Assembly (NCBI GenBank): GCA_036785325.1
Contig: JAXIVH010000096.1
Location: 645,151 to 709,150 of the forward strand
Direction of reading: 5' to 3'
DNA length: 64,000 nt
DNA from: Urophycis tenuis
Taxonomy: Eukaryota > Chordata > Actinopteri > Gadiformes > Phycidae
In this document: positions 45,570 through 55,631 of the stretch, in pieces
How the letters are laid out: each line of letters opens with the position of its first letter
How positions within the stretch are numbered: the first letter of the stretch is position 1
Translations under genes and position numbers: made by a program
Notes under the pieces: model-generated
What the model was told of the DNA's origin: nothing
Databases searched by the model: none
Seen by the model: the letters and a program-made list of their open reading frames with translations, nothing else

Positions 45570-46188
45570 TGTTACGCCCCCTGATGGCTCGGAGTGGGAA
45601 GGCGCAACATAAGGCAACAGGTTTGGGTAGGTGACGGTGTAGTCACACAAAATCCAGGAAACCGTTGTACAATTAAAGAAAGTATTTATTTACAAGTAGT
45701 AACACAGGGAACAACGAGGACTACAGTGGCACCAAAGAAATGAAAAGAACATAACCCCACCCCCCATTTTACAGGTGCTGAGCACCCAAAAGTACAGCGG
45801 GTGGTGCACACTCTTACCTAAGGTTTCTAACAAAAGATAAATCTACGTGAATGTAATATGTAGACCCCAGGGTATCTTACCTATCCTCGAAGTCACAGCT
45901 CACAGCTCACAACCGCAACCCAACACAACACCAACTGTCTCTCTCTTCTCCAGGAAACAAACAAGGGACTATATAAAGGGGACTGGCTGATTGAAGATCT
46001 GGATCAGGTGTAGATAAATGATTGGATTGGATGATAGGTGTGCACATCTGTGAAGTGGGAGAATGGAACCAGGAGGGGGAGACAAAACAGCAACACAAAC
46101 CAACACCACAAAACAGAACACAATACATACCACAAGACATGTACAACATGCATACATAAAAGACATACAGAACACTGTATACGTAACA
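45570..46188 (-). mobile_element. Gmr1-like 5' LTR
   Basis: It is 619 bp and would drive minus-strand transcription of the element. It shares both ends and nearly all substitution-level sequence with the 3' LTR but has an internal deletion after 45892. On the minus strand a TATA-like tatata near 45970 lies in the promoter half. Confidence 0.92.
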
Positions 46189-48368
46189 GATCTCTCTGTA
46201 CATGCTGACCCTTTACCTCGAAAAAGAACACTGCGCTCCCGCATTATTACTCAGAATACGGCTGTTCAGTTTTCTGAGCATTTCCGCTGTGATATACTGT
46301 GCAATACTAATGTCAACAATGATGTAGAGCTTATAATGCAGTCTTTCAATGAGCATTGCTCCATGTTGCTGGACAAAGTAGCACCTGTAAAGGATAGGAC
46401 TAGGGCTACCTGCAACACTTCTCCATGGATGACAGACACTGTCTGCAGCCTGAGACGGAAGTGTCGCAGGACAGAGCGATTATGGAAAGCCACTGGGCTA
46501 GAGGTGCATCGCTTGTATCTTAAGGATCTTCGTAATTCTTTTAACACACTAGTAAAGGAAGCCCGGACTGCTTACTTTGCTAACTTAATTTCTTCTTCTA
46601 AAAAAAATCCTAAGATTCTGTTCGATACTATTAATAACATTGTCTCACCACCGCCTTCTACACTACTATGTTCCTCTACAGATGATTGCAACAAGTTCCT
46701 TACCTTCTTCGTTGATAAAATAACGGCTATTAGGTCCAGTATTCATCCTGGGACTTGCCTACCCAACTCTAGCCCCTCTCTATCTCCTGGTGTTCTGGAC
46801 TCCTTTCAACCCATCAGCTTACAAGATCTGATGGGTTTGATTAGGAAAATGAAGCTATCGTCTTGCCCTCTGGATGTAATACCATCTGCTCTATTTTTAA
46901 AAGTTTTACCAATTATTGGCCCTGCTGTTTCGGCTATTGTAAATTCCTCCTTGTCGACAGGACGTGTCCCTTCCCATTTTAAGCATGCTACCATCCAGCC
47001 CATATTAAAGAAAGCCAACTTAGACATTGCTTTGCCCAACAATTATAGGCCTATATCTAAACTCCCAATTTTGTCAAAGATTTTAGAGAAGGTTGTGGCC
47101 ATTCAACTAACTGCTGTGTTGGAGAGGCACAATATTTATGATAAGTTTCAATCAGGGTTTCGGAAACAGCACTCTACTGAAACTGCTCTTTTAAGGGTTT
47201 TCAACGATATTCTAATGTCCTCTGATGCGGGTGATTGTTCTGTGTTGGTACTTCTTGACCTCAGTTCGGCGTTCGACACAGTAGACCATCATATCCTGAT
47301 TGAGAGGTTACGCGATTGGGTGGGCATATCTGGTATAGCTTTAGACTGGTTTTCATCATATCTAAATGACAGAAGTTTCAGCGTCTCTATTGGAGACTTT
47401 GTGTCAGACTCCTCTCCACTGTCCTGTGGTGTCCCGCAGGGCTCGGTTCTGGGGCCCTTGTTGTTCTCCTTATATTTACTGCTCTTGGGACAGATCATAA
47501 ACAGTTACAATATCGCATACCAGTTATATGCGGATGATATCCAGCTCCATTTCTCTTTTCCTTTTCCTCACCTAGTGAGGCTTTTAGATTATCTAGGCTT
47601 CTTGAGTGTCTAGACGCTATTAGGGACTGGTTGGCAGGAAATTCCTTACAACTCAATGCTAGCAAAATGGAGGTTCTGGTTGTTGCCCCAGAAAAGGTCG
47701 TCCCCACGATCATGCAATGTATTGGGCCTCTTTCCTCTGCTGTTCACTCCAACCTGCGTAATTTAGGGGTGAAATTTGATCAATCTTCGTTGTTCGACGC
47801 CCATCTAAAGCAGCTGACCAGATCTTGTTTTTTCCACCTAAGAAATATCAGTAAACTCAGATCTGTAGTTTCAACTGCTGAGCTTGAGATGCTTATACAT
47901 GCATTTATCTCATCTCGCATTGACTACTGTAATGCACTTTTTTCCTCACTCAGCATGTCTGCTCTTGATCATCTTCAGTCAATCCAAAATGCTGCCGCAA
48001 GACTACTCACTAGGTCAAATAGACGGTCTCACATTACCCCCGTCCTTAAGTCTCTGCACTGGCTCCCTGTTGCATATAGGATTCAGTTTAAAATTCTCAC
48101 TCTCACATACAGAGCATTGCATGGTCAGGCACCTGATTATGTGGCTGAGCTAATTCACCCACATTTGTCAGCTCGCCCTCTTAGGTCAAACATGTTAAAT
48201 TTACTGTCTGTTCCACGCACCCGGCTTAAGACCCGTGGTGATCAAGCTTTTGAGGCCATAGCACCGAAACTTTGGAATGCTCTACCTTCACCCATACGGT
48301 CTGCTGTTTCTGTGGATTCTTTTAAAAATCAGTTAAAGACATACCTATTTAAAAAGGCATTTGGTTGA
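46189..48368 (+). pseudogene. LINE ORF2: reverse transcriptase and C-terminal domain
   Basis: The RT motifs run in order: PNNYRPISKLPILSKILEKV, FQSGFRKQHSTETAL, VLLDLSSAFDTVDH (block A), CGVPQGSVLGPLLFSLYL (block B), QLYADDIQL (block C, YADD). A frame change near 47565 leads to the thumb and C-terminal region (LQLNASKMEVLVV, SRIDYCNALFSSL, LKSLHWLPVAYRI, FKNQLKTYLFKKAFG). That C-terminal signature is typical of L2-like fish LINEs. The open frame upstream from 46063 comes from the inserted LTR and should be ignored. Confidence 0.88.
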
Positions 48369-48567
48369 CCTATCTGCACTTTATGTAATGTGTATGTGTA
48401 TTTTGTATGTAATTTTAATCATGTATTGTGATTTTATTTTTATTTTTTATTTTATTTTTTATTTTTATTATGTTTCTTGTATGCTTTATGCCCCTGTTAA
48501 AGCACTTTGTGATTTTATCTGTGAAAAGCGCTTTATAAATAAATGTTACTTACTTACTTACTTACTT

Positions 48568-49047
48568 AAGTATAGGCCAGGACAGAGAGTATGGTTGTCA
48601 GCTAGGGACCTGCACCTCAAGGTTCCCTCAAGGAAGCTGGCACCACGGTTCGTGGGTCCTTTTCCTATCACCAAGGTCATCAGTCCAGCTGCCATCCGTC
48701 TCCGTCTGCCCAGGTCCCTCCGCGTCCACCCTACATTCCACGTCAGCCAAGTTAAGCCCACAAAGGATAGCCCCATGGTTCCGGCCACCAAGCCCCCGCC
48801 GCCCTTGGAGGCGGCCGATGGGGGAACGTTGTATAGGGTCAAGAGACTGTTAGCCGTATGCAACAGAGGCAGGGGAAAGCAATTCCTAGTGGACTGGGAG
48901 GGATATGGCCCAGAGAAGAGACAGTGGGTTCCACGTAGCTATATTGATGACCCTTCCCTCATTTCAGACTTTTATAAGGAGCATCCTGAGTTGCCTGGCC
49001 CGTCAGGTGTCGGTCCTAGAAGGGGGGGTACTGTTACACCGCGGTGA
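48568..49047 (+). pseudogene. Gypsy integrase C-terminus with chromodomain
   Basis: From YRPGQRVWLSARDL the frame carries the GPY/F-type module (KLAPRFVGPFPI) and HVSQVKPTKDS. The chromodomain (LYRVKRLLAVCNRGRG, FLVDWEGYGPEKRQWVP) lies at 48830-48955. Chromoviruses use this domain to steer insertion to marked chromatin. It directly continues the integrase cut at 38134 and is followed by the 3' LTR. Confidence 0.9.
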
Positions 49048-49743
49048 TGTCGGGTTGTGTTTGTGTTTTGTCTCCATGTCTTGTCGCGTCATTTCCTGTT
49101 TTATTGTGAAAGAGTAACCCCCATCTCGTTTCAGGTCACTTGCCCTTCCTCGTGTGTCTTCTGATTGCCTGTTAAGTGTTTCCACCTGTTTCTCGTTACC
49201 CTGTGTATAAGAGTCTGCGTCTCCCCTTGTCTTGTGTCAGTTTGTTTCGTCGTCTTCGTTTACGTCTGCGTTCGATCATCCCAGCACTTCCACAGCCTCG
49301 TCACAGCCTTGTTCCTTGTCCCCCTTTTGGATTTCTGTTTTTTTTATTCCTCTACGAGAGTGATTTGATTTGTAAGTTTTTGTATTTTAGTTGAGTTCCA
49401 TAGCGTATTGTTTCGTAGCCCCTTTTGTTTTCTCCGAGCGGAGTGATCCTTTGTTTTGTACCTTTTGCATAGTATAAAGCCTCCAGTTTTCGGGAGTTTT
49501 TTTGTTATTGATAATTTTTAGATATAGTCATTGGTGTTTTCCTCCTTTTAACGGAGAGATTTCTGTTTTTATATTTTTCATAGCCTCGTTTCTTCCAGTG
49601 CGGAAGAACGACAGCGGTAATTTTCATAGCCTGCTTTGTTTATTCTCTTTTGGAATCATCCTACTTGGTTGTTTTAATAAAGACCCTTATTAAAGAACCT
49701 CAGACCCTGCATCTGCGTCCTGTGTCCGAGCCTGGTCCTGACA
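49032..49743 (+). mobile_element. Gypsy 3' LTR with polypurine tract
   Basis: It starts tgttacacc after the purine tract agaagggggggtac (49017-49031) and ends ctgaca. A TATA-like gtgtataagag is at 49202-49212 and AATAAA at 49676-49681. The matching 5' LTR was not found in the window. Confidence 0.8.
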
Positions 49744-49755
49744 GTTAATAGGATT

Positions 49756-51460
49756 AGTCTTTAGTGCTCAAGAGAGGGAAAGTGGTGGACAGATTCCGCT
49801 TCTCACTGGCGGGAGCCACCATTCCATCCATCACGGAAAAGCCAGTGAAGAGCCTCGGGAAGCATTTCGACTGCAGCCTCAAAGATTCTGCCTCCATCCA
49901 GAGATCCAGCAAAGAACTTGAGGACTGGCTCAGCCGGGTTGACAAGACCGGTCTGCCAGGGAGGTTCAAGGCCTGGATTTACCAGCATTCCATCCTGCCC
50001 CGGATCCTGTGGCCTCTGCTAGTGTACACAGTACCTATGACAAGAGTAGAGGGCATGGAGAGGAAGATCAGCAGCTACCTTCGGAGATGGCTTGGCCTAC
50101 CACGCAGCCTAAGCAGCTCTGCTCTGTATGGCACCAGTAACATCCTGCAGCTCCCATTCAGTGGTCTCACTGAAGAGTTCATGGTGTCCAGAACACGGGA
50201 AGCACTGCAATACAGAGAATCCAGAGATCCGAAGGTGGCATCAGCTGGTATCCAGGTGCAAACAGGCAGGAAATGGAATGCAGGGAAGGCTCTAGACGTG
50301 GCTGAATCACGGCTGAGGCAGAAGGCGCTGGTTGGGTCCATTGCAACAGGGCGTGCAGGCATTGGCTACCTTCCTTCAACCAGAGTTGACAATGCCCAGG
50401 GCAAGGAGCGCCAACTGATCCAGGACGAAGTGCGGGCAGGCGTGGAGGAAGTACGAGCTAGCAGGATGGTGGGAATGGGGCAGCAAGGAGCATGGACTAA
50501 ATGGGAGAATGTTCTGCAACGTAAGATCACCTGGTCAAACATCTGGAAAGCAGACTTCCATCGGATCAGGTTCTTAGTCCAGGCTGTTTATGATGTCCTT
50601 CCCAGCCCAGCGAACCTCCACGTCTGGGGTAAAACAGAGACACCATCCTGTCCCCACTGCTCAGGACGGGGCTCTCTGGAACACCTACTCAGCAGCTGCC
50701 CAAAAGCCCTAGGAGACGGGCGCTATCGCTGGCGCCACGACCAGGTGCTTAGGGCAATCGCTGACAGCATCTCCACCGCCATCAACACCAGCAAAGGCCA
50801 CCACAAGCCAAAGACTATCACCTTCCACAGAGCTGGAGAGAAGCCCAACGTACTACCACGGGCAAAGACCGGCCTCCTCACCTCCGCCAGCGACTGGAAA
50901 CTAGAAGTCGACCTGGGCAGACAGCTGAAGTTTCCTCCCAGGATCACACCAACTAGGCTTCGCCCAGACATGATCATCGTCTCAGATTCCACCAAGCAGC
51001 TGATCATTCTGGAGCTCACTGTGCCATGGGAAGAACGCATGGACGAGGCCAACGAGAGGAAGCGTGCCAAGTACCAGGAGCTGGTGGAAGAGTGTAGGAG
51101 GCAAGGCTGGAAAACAATCTGCAAGCCTCTGGAGGTGGGCTGCCGGGGATTCGCAGGGCATTCACTCTGCAGAGTCTTCACGCGGCTAGGACTCGTCGGT
51201 GAAGCAAAGCGGAAGGCCATCAGATCCGCAACTGAAGCCGCAGAGAGAGCCACAAGATGGCTCTGGATTAAGAGGGCAGATTCGTGGACAAACGCTGCTG
51301 GGACACAGGCCGGGGTTTGATCACCCCCGGTCGGGTCGCCTGGGCTGAGGGGGTCTGATGTTGAAAGACCCGAAACCCCCAATGATCCTAGGAAACAACA
51401 TCACTGAGGATGTGTCCCAGCGCATCCGTAAGATGTATCTTTCACCGGATGTTAACAAAT
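49756..51460 (+). mobile_element. R2/NeSL-type LINE, 3' part with restriction-like endonuclease
   Basis: Coding sequence starts abruptly a dozen bases after the Gypsy LTR and ends at 51320. The 3' UTR runs to about 51460 (gatgatacattgtgc). The RT proper is missing upstream. Either the LINE was 5'-truncated or the Gypsy element inserted into it and the 5' half was later lost. Confidence 0.75.
49764..51320 (+). pseudogene. LINE RT tail, zinc finger and PD-(D/E)XK endonuclease
   Basis: The frame is open for 518 codons but lacks the RT and a genuine start. It opens LKRGKVVDRFRFSLAG and KPVKSLGKHFD (end of RT/thumb), runs through a helical part (HSILPRILWPLLVYTVP), a CX2CX8HX4C knuckle (CPHCSGRGSLEHLLSSC), and ends in the endonuclease: RLRPDMIIVS, LIILELTVPWEERMDEA and CKPLEVGCRGFAGHS. 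The D...ELTVPWE arrangement is the restriction-like endonuclease of R2/NeSL/Hero-type LINEs, which insert at chosen sites. It is 5'-incomplete, hence non-autonomous. Confidence 0.8.
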
Positions 51461-51567
51461 GATGATACATTGTGCATTATTATGGTTTATTTTAATCGGG
51501 TAACTGATGCATGTTTAGTGTGATCTAACTTATATATTGTATCTTAATTGTAAATTCAGGGGCCCTT

Positions 51568-51711
51568 TTGAAATATTTTGGAACAGCTCACACTGGCCAA
51601 AATGAGGAGCCATCTACTTCCACAGCCACACAGGCCTCTGAGATTCTCCTGGAGTCTGATGAGGAGGAGCCATCTACATCTGCAGCCACATCTTTGCAGG
51701 ACATGTCAGGT
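51568..51711 (+). pseudogene. Possible 5' exon of a ZMYM1-like hAT
   Basis: A short acidic frame (NEEPSTSTATQASEIL, DEEEPSTSA) ends in a possible splice donor (catgtcag|gtgtgt) next to a GT repeat (51711-51739). Such acidic leaders precede ZMYM1-like hAT transposases. No downstream exon is present here. This is a weak call based on composition and the donor. Confidence 0.3.
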
Positions 51712-51839
51712 GTGTGTTTGTGTGTGTGTGTGTGTGTGTGTACGTGCGTGCGCATAGAGGGGGATGTATGTGTGCATTCTTCCATAACGTCACCCAGAAA
51801 ATGCCAGTTGTAAAAAGGGTGAAAGTTTGGTGCAATTTA

Positions 51840-52384
51840 CATCGGTATTAACATACTACATGTCATTTATTTATTTATTAAATAATAATAAATATTTAAT
51901 ATTTAAATATTTATTTATTTATTAAATTTATTAAATTATTATTTATTTATTCATTTATTAATTATTTATTTCTTTCTCTACTCTCGTTAACTTTTGTATT
52001 TAATAACACATGTAATAAAGTAACATAAATAGTTCAATATTGTGCTTGTGGTGGGGGTGGGGGGGCGGGGGGGGGGGGGGGGTGCCGATGATCGGTCCGC
52101 CCAGGGCGCAAAGCTAGCCAGGACCGCCTCGGACCATGAGAATCCACTGTGAACATCTCAGCTGTTCACACATTTATTGTATCAATTTATTTGTCCAAAC
52201 CTCAGACCTCTGGTAGCATTAGCCCAATAGTACTGTATTTGAGTTGGACTTATGTTTATGTTATGTTATTTTTCAACAAAAGTAGATCCAGAGATGTTTG
52301 GTATGTACCTTTTGTCATCAACATCCCCAAGTAAGTTTACACAATTTAACAACATATGAGTTGTTCTGATTCAACCTGATACTG
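51840..52384. other. AT-rich repeat stretch, no gene
   Basis: 51865-51975 is a TTTA/TTAA-rich stretch, and 52050-52082 is a G run. Nothing coding is recognised. It lies downstream of the C3 gene. Confidence 0.6.
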
Positions 52385-52390
52385 TTTATT
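52385..52390 (-). terminator. Poly(A) signal of the C3-type gene
   Basis: The minus strand reads AATAAA at 52390-52385, 140 bp downstream of the C3 stop codon at 52530. Confidence 0.6.
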
Positions 52391-52529
52391 TTATACTACA
52401 ATCAAGATCGAATCCTCAAACACAATATCTCCATCAATTCACTCAATCAAGTACAGAAATAATTTTGTCCAAATCATATCCAGATTCAGAAGCAAAAACA
52501 AGATTCTGTGGTCTGGGTCTACATTCACA

Positions 52530-55126
52530 CTATTCCTTGCATCCTTCAGCTTCGAATGTATAAAGAAGGTCCTCCAGGCCTGTGCAGGTGTCTTCAAAGA
52601 TAGCCGTCTGGCATTCTGTGTCTGTTGGCCAGTACTCTATCCATGTTTTCTCCCCTAGCACATATTGAAACCTGAAAAAAAGGGGAAAGCACATTTTTCT
52701 TTCGTATTTGAGTCGACTACATATTATGACACTGCTGCTGCGATGGCGTCGTTGGTCTGAAGTCTTGTAATGGAGTACATTTAGATATAAATATATATGA
52801 TGTCATTAGTCTGCAATATTGTAATGGAGAACATTCTGTACACTCTGCACCTTATTCTGCATTTCAACCTGCACCTTTATCGCTCATTTGCACTTCTGTT
52901 TAGAACGCCAACTGCATTTTGTTGTCCCTGTACTTGTACTCTGCACAATAACAATAAAATTGAATCTAATCTAATCTATTCTAAATGAATGAGCCACTCT
53001 CCGCTCCAGCTTTTTAGATATAAATAAGTATTATTTTATTACATAATTGGTCCGTGCATATTTCACTACAAGTAATAACAAAGTAGCCTAAATTACGTCC
53101 ATCTGCATTCATTTTGTGTAAAAGCTGCTGACTGGGGTGATGAAGCATCAATTGAGGAAACAAACATTTCACGTGGTAAAGGAGTCATATGTGGAAACTA
53201 AAGCTTGCTTTTCATTTGCATGAAAGGTCCCAATGTTACCATGTTATTTATAGCTTAGGGTTAGCTATTTAATAATGAATGATACCTAATGTTGCTGCTC
53301 CAAGCGCCAGGCTCAGTCGAGCCCTTAAAATTATTCTTGAATTGTTCTATGTTTACATATTTCTTGATGCGGAAAATAACATTTAAATCAGACAAACTGC
53401 AAGGAATATTTAACGTTTTTTTGTTTTGTTTCTGGCTCAAGCTTTATGCCGTCTTCCGCCAGAGGATGATAACGTAGCAGGACTGCTGGATCCAAGATCA
53501 ACTCCCATGCAACTTTTTCTTTTATTTGGGAGGTCCAGACGTGACACGTGAGCTAGGCGGGACCCTGCCTCTCCATCGTAAGCATCGCCTTTTTTAGTAG
53601 CCTAAAGCCACTGGCATACATATAGGCAGCGCTGTCACTGAATTCACATGGTGAGGAGTCTCCATAAAACCAGAGGTTGGGGCGGACACAGCTTTTGAAA
53701 AAGTGGGAGGGCTTGTCGAGGTGGCTCGGAGAACCTTTACTACATCAGTGCTAAGCTATCGGTGGAATCAAGCAGCAACATGGCTGACACTAGATAGTTG
53801 ACAATAGAGCACCGTCATTGGACACGGGGGGGGGCAATCTGCAACCTCCCCTTAGTGGCCACCTCAGTTTTACACACTGGCCCTTTAAGTGCCTGATGTA
53901 AAAGGACCAGATGAATGAATGTTACTATATATTCTTCATTTGTTTCAGTCTAATCTATTCTGTGTCAAGCAGGACTCTGGCAGCTCCACAAACACGAAGA
54001 TTAAGATAACAAAGAAGAACATGTTACTCAAGGCTAATGGGTGTTTTGCACGACTGCATCATTCCACCCAGAAAGTTTTAACTTTCTGAATTCAAAGTCC
54101 AATAATGTTCAATACATTGATTGAGGGAACACATTGCTAAAAACATGAAGCCACCTTTGCAGACACCCAACACAGGGGCAATTCTGACATTTGGGGGGGC
54201 TCAAGGGGTGGGGTGCGGGGGGGTATTGGGGATTTGGGGGATTTTGAATATCATAGATGTGATTTCCTGCATTCTGCTCCATTTAAGGGTGACCTGTTGG
54301 AGATCCTAAATTTATTTTGGTGGGGGGTAAATCCATCTATTTATCTATCAATCCAACACATTGTATATATTTTAACAGTCTAGATGGTTGAATATTAGAT
54401 TTGAGGATGAAACGATAGGGTGCGAAGGCAATTTTTGGGTGGGCTTGATCCCACTGGCCCAACATATTTCAAGCAGGTTAACCGTTAAATTCCATGAATG
54501 GCTAAAAGTATGAAAACAAAAAACTTACTCATTTCCAACTTTCTCTATATTGAGGAATGTGCCCATGATGAGATAGCGGTTGCCTTCACTCAGGCCTAGA
54601 GACTCTCTGCAGTGGGAATAACCAATGAATTTGCGTAGTTTACCCAATGGAGCTTTGTCAGAAGATCCTGTAAATAAAGAAGCCAGTGAGGTGAGAAATG
54701 GTTTCAAGGTCATTCATTACTTTATGAACTGTCACGTCAAGGGTATTTGTGAACCTCAACCACCGATGACATTGAGTCAATCGAGTGAGATCAGAGAGAC
54801 CCTAGTGCAATTCATTTGTACATACATTCTCACTGTTATACATCACATTGATTGAGAACAACCACAGGAAAACACAGTTTGAAGCTTGAAACAAAGATGG
54901 CTTCATCCTTCAAATCTTGCCTATAAAGATGTTATTAAGGTCACCTTTACCAAGCTTGTACTATGAAGGAGATAAATACTTGCCTTCCTTGATCACTTTC
55001 TCTATCCGCATGTTGAAAATATCAGTGATTTGGAAAATGTCAGCGCTTTCAAGGACAACTTTATACACTGAGGACAGAGGAGTTAGACACTGTTATTCTG
55101 ATCTCCTTAAGCTGCCCCCCCCCCCC

Positions 55127-55173
<47 letters not shown>

Positions 55174-55503
55174 TCAAACATGCATGAAAGCAAATTCTTA
55201 CCATAATCTATTTTCGCATTAGCATCACAGACCTTTTCATTTCGCACATTATTTTCAATTTTACCCTTCTTCTGCATGGTGCATTCCTCTGGAATTACAA
55301 AGTAGGTACAAAAAGATAGATAGATTAGATACAGTGTTTAAGTGAAATTGCATGGGGCAATGTGTGTGGGTGCACGTAGTTTGTCAATATACTGTAGCTT
55401 GTAGGTTTACTGGTTGAATGTCTCTGCTGATGGTTAAGTTACTAATCAAATCAAGCAAGGTAATTGCACCTGTGAAGCTATACGCTATTGGGTGTGATTA
55501 TAT

Positions 55504-55540
<37 letters not shown>

Positions 55541-55631
55541 CCTTCAGCACATTTGCGTACATTCCCTTGAGCGAGATGAAGTAAATGTCCTTTTTCCCTA
55601 AATGGATGATAGAATTTCATACAAGGTTTCT
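52530..55631 (-). CDS. c3: C3 exons for anchor region and C345C domain
   Basis: The exons 55631-55542 (KPCMKFYHPFREKGHLL, KCAEG), 55288-55202 (ECTMQKKGK, VCDANAKIDY), 55067-54984 (VYKVVLESADIFQ), 54667-54529 (LRKFIGYSHCRESLGLSEG) and 52671-52530 (QYVLGEKTWIEYWPTDTEC, ending EAEGCKE) make the anchor and the netrin-like C345C domain. In the anchor the usual L-C-x3-L-C-x-C-A-E-E pattern reads LAQGNVRKCAEG, so two of the cysteines are absent. The last intron donor-acceptor pairs are normal, and the intron between 54984 and 54667 uses GC. Confidence 0.85.

Larger units (their letters stand above)
39684..46188 (-). mobile_element. Gmr1-like LTR retrotransposon, complete, with integrase before RT
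   Basis: Two LTRs (39684-40439 and 45570-46188) bound a minus-strand element, flanked by the duplication gatct (39679-39683 and 46189-46193). Internal order on the minus strand is primer site, gag, protease, integrase, RT, RNase H, polypurine tract. Placing the integrase upstream of the RT is the trademark of Gmr1-type Ty3/Gypsy elements; other Gypsy elements have it downstream. The gag shows a SCAN-like domain, also known from Gmr1. Pol has one frameshift and two in-frame stops. Confidence 0.92.
38135..48567 (+). mobile_element. L2-like LINE inserted in the Gypsy integrase (itself split by a Gmr1 element)
   Basis: The 5' end cuts into ORF1 at 38135; the 3' end is the tandem tail (actt)n at 48547-48567, preceded by ctttataaataaatg. 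The word aag lies at both joins (38132-38134, 48568-48570). The coding order is esterase, APE endonuclease, RT and C-terminal region. A Gmr1-like LTR element occupies 39684-46188. Removing it restores a continuous reading frame from endonuclease to RT. Confidence 0.9.
35955..49743 (+). mobile_element. Chromodomain Ty3/Gypsy element (chromovirus), 5'-truncated, split by a LINE
   Basis: The left part (35955-38134) codes for RT, RNase H and most of the integrase. The right part (48568-49021) codes for the integrase tail with chromodomain, followed by a polypurine tract and a 3' LTR. The halves fit together within one Pro-Lys/Tyr-Arg-Pro stretch once the LINE is ignored. Gag, protease and the 5' LTR are absent. 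Confidence 0.9.

Noticed and set aside
46063..46188. N-terminal extension of the LINE RT open frame
   Set aside because: These codons come from the inserted Gmr1 LTR; the LINE resumes at 46189.
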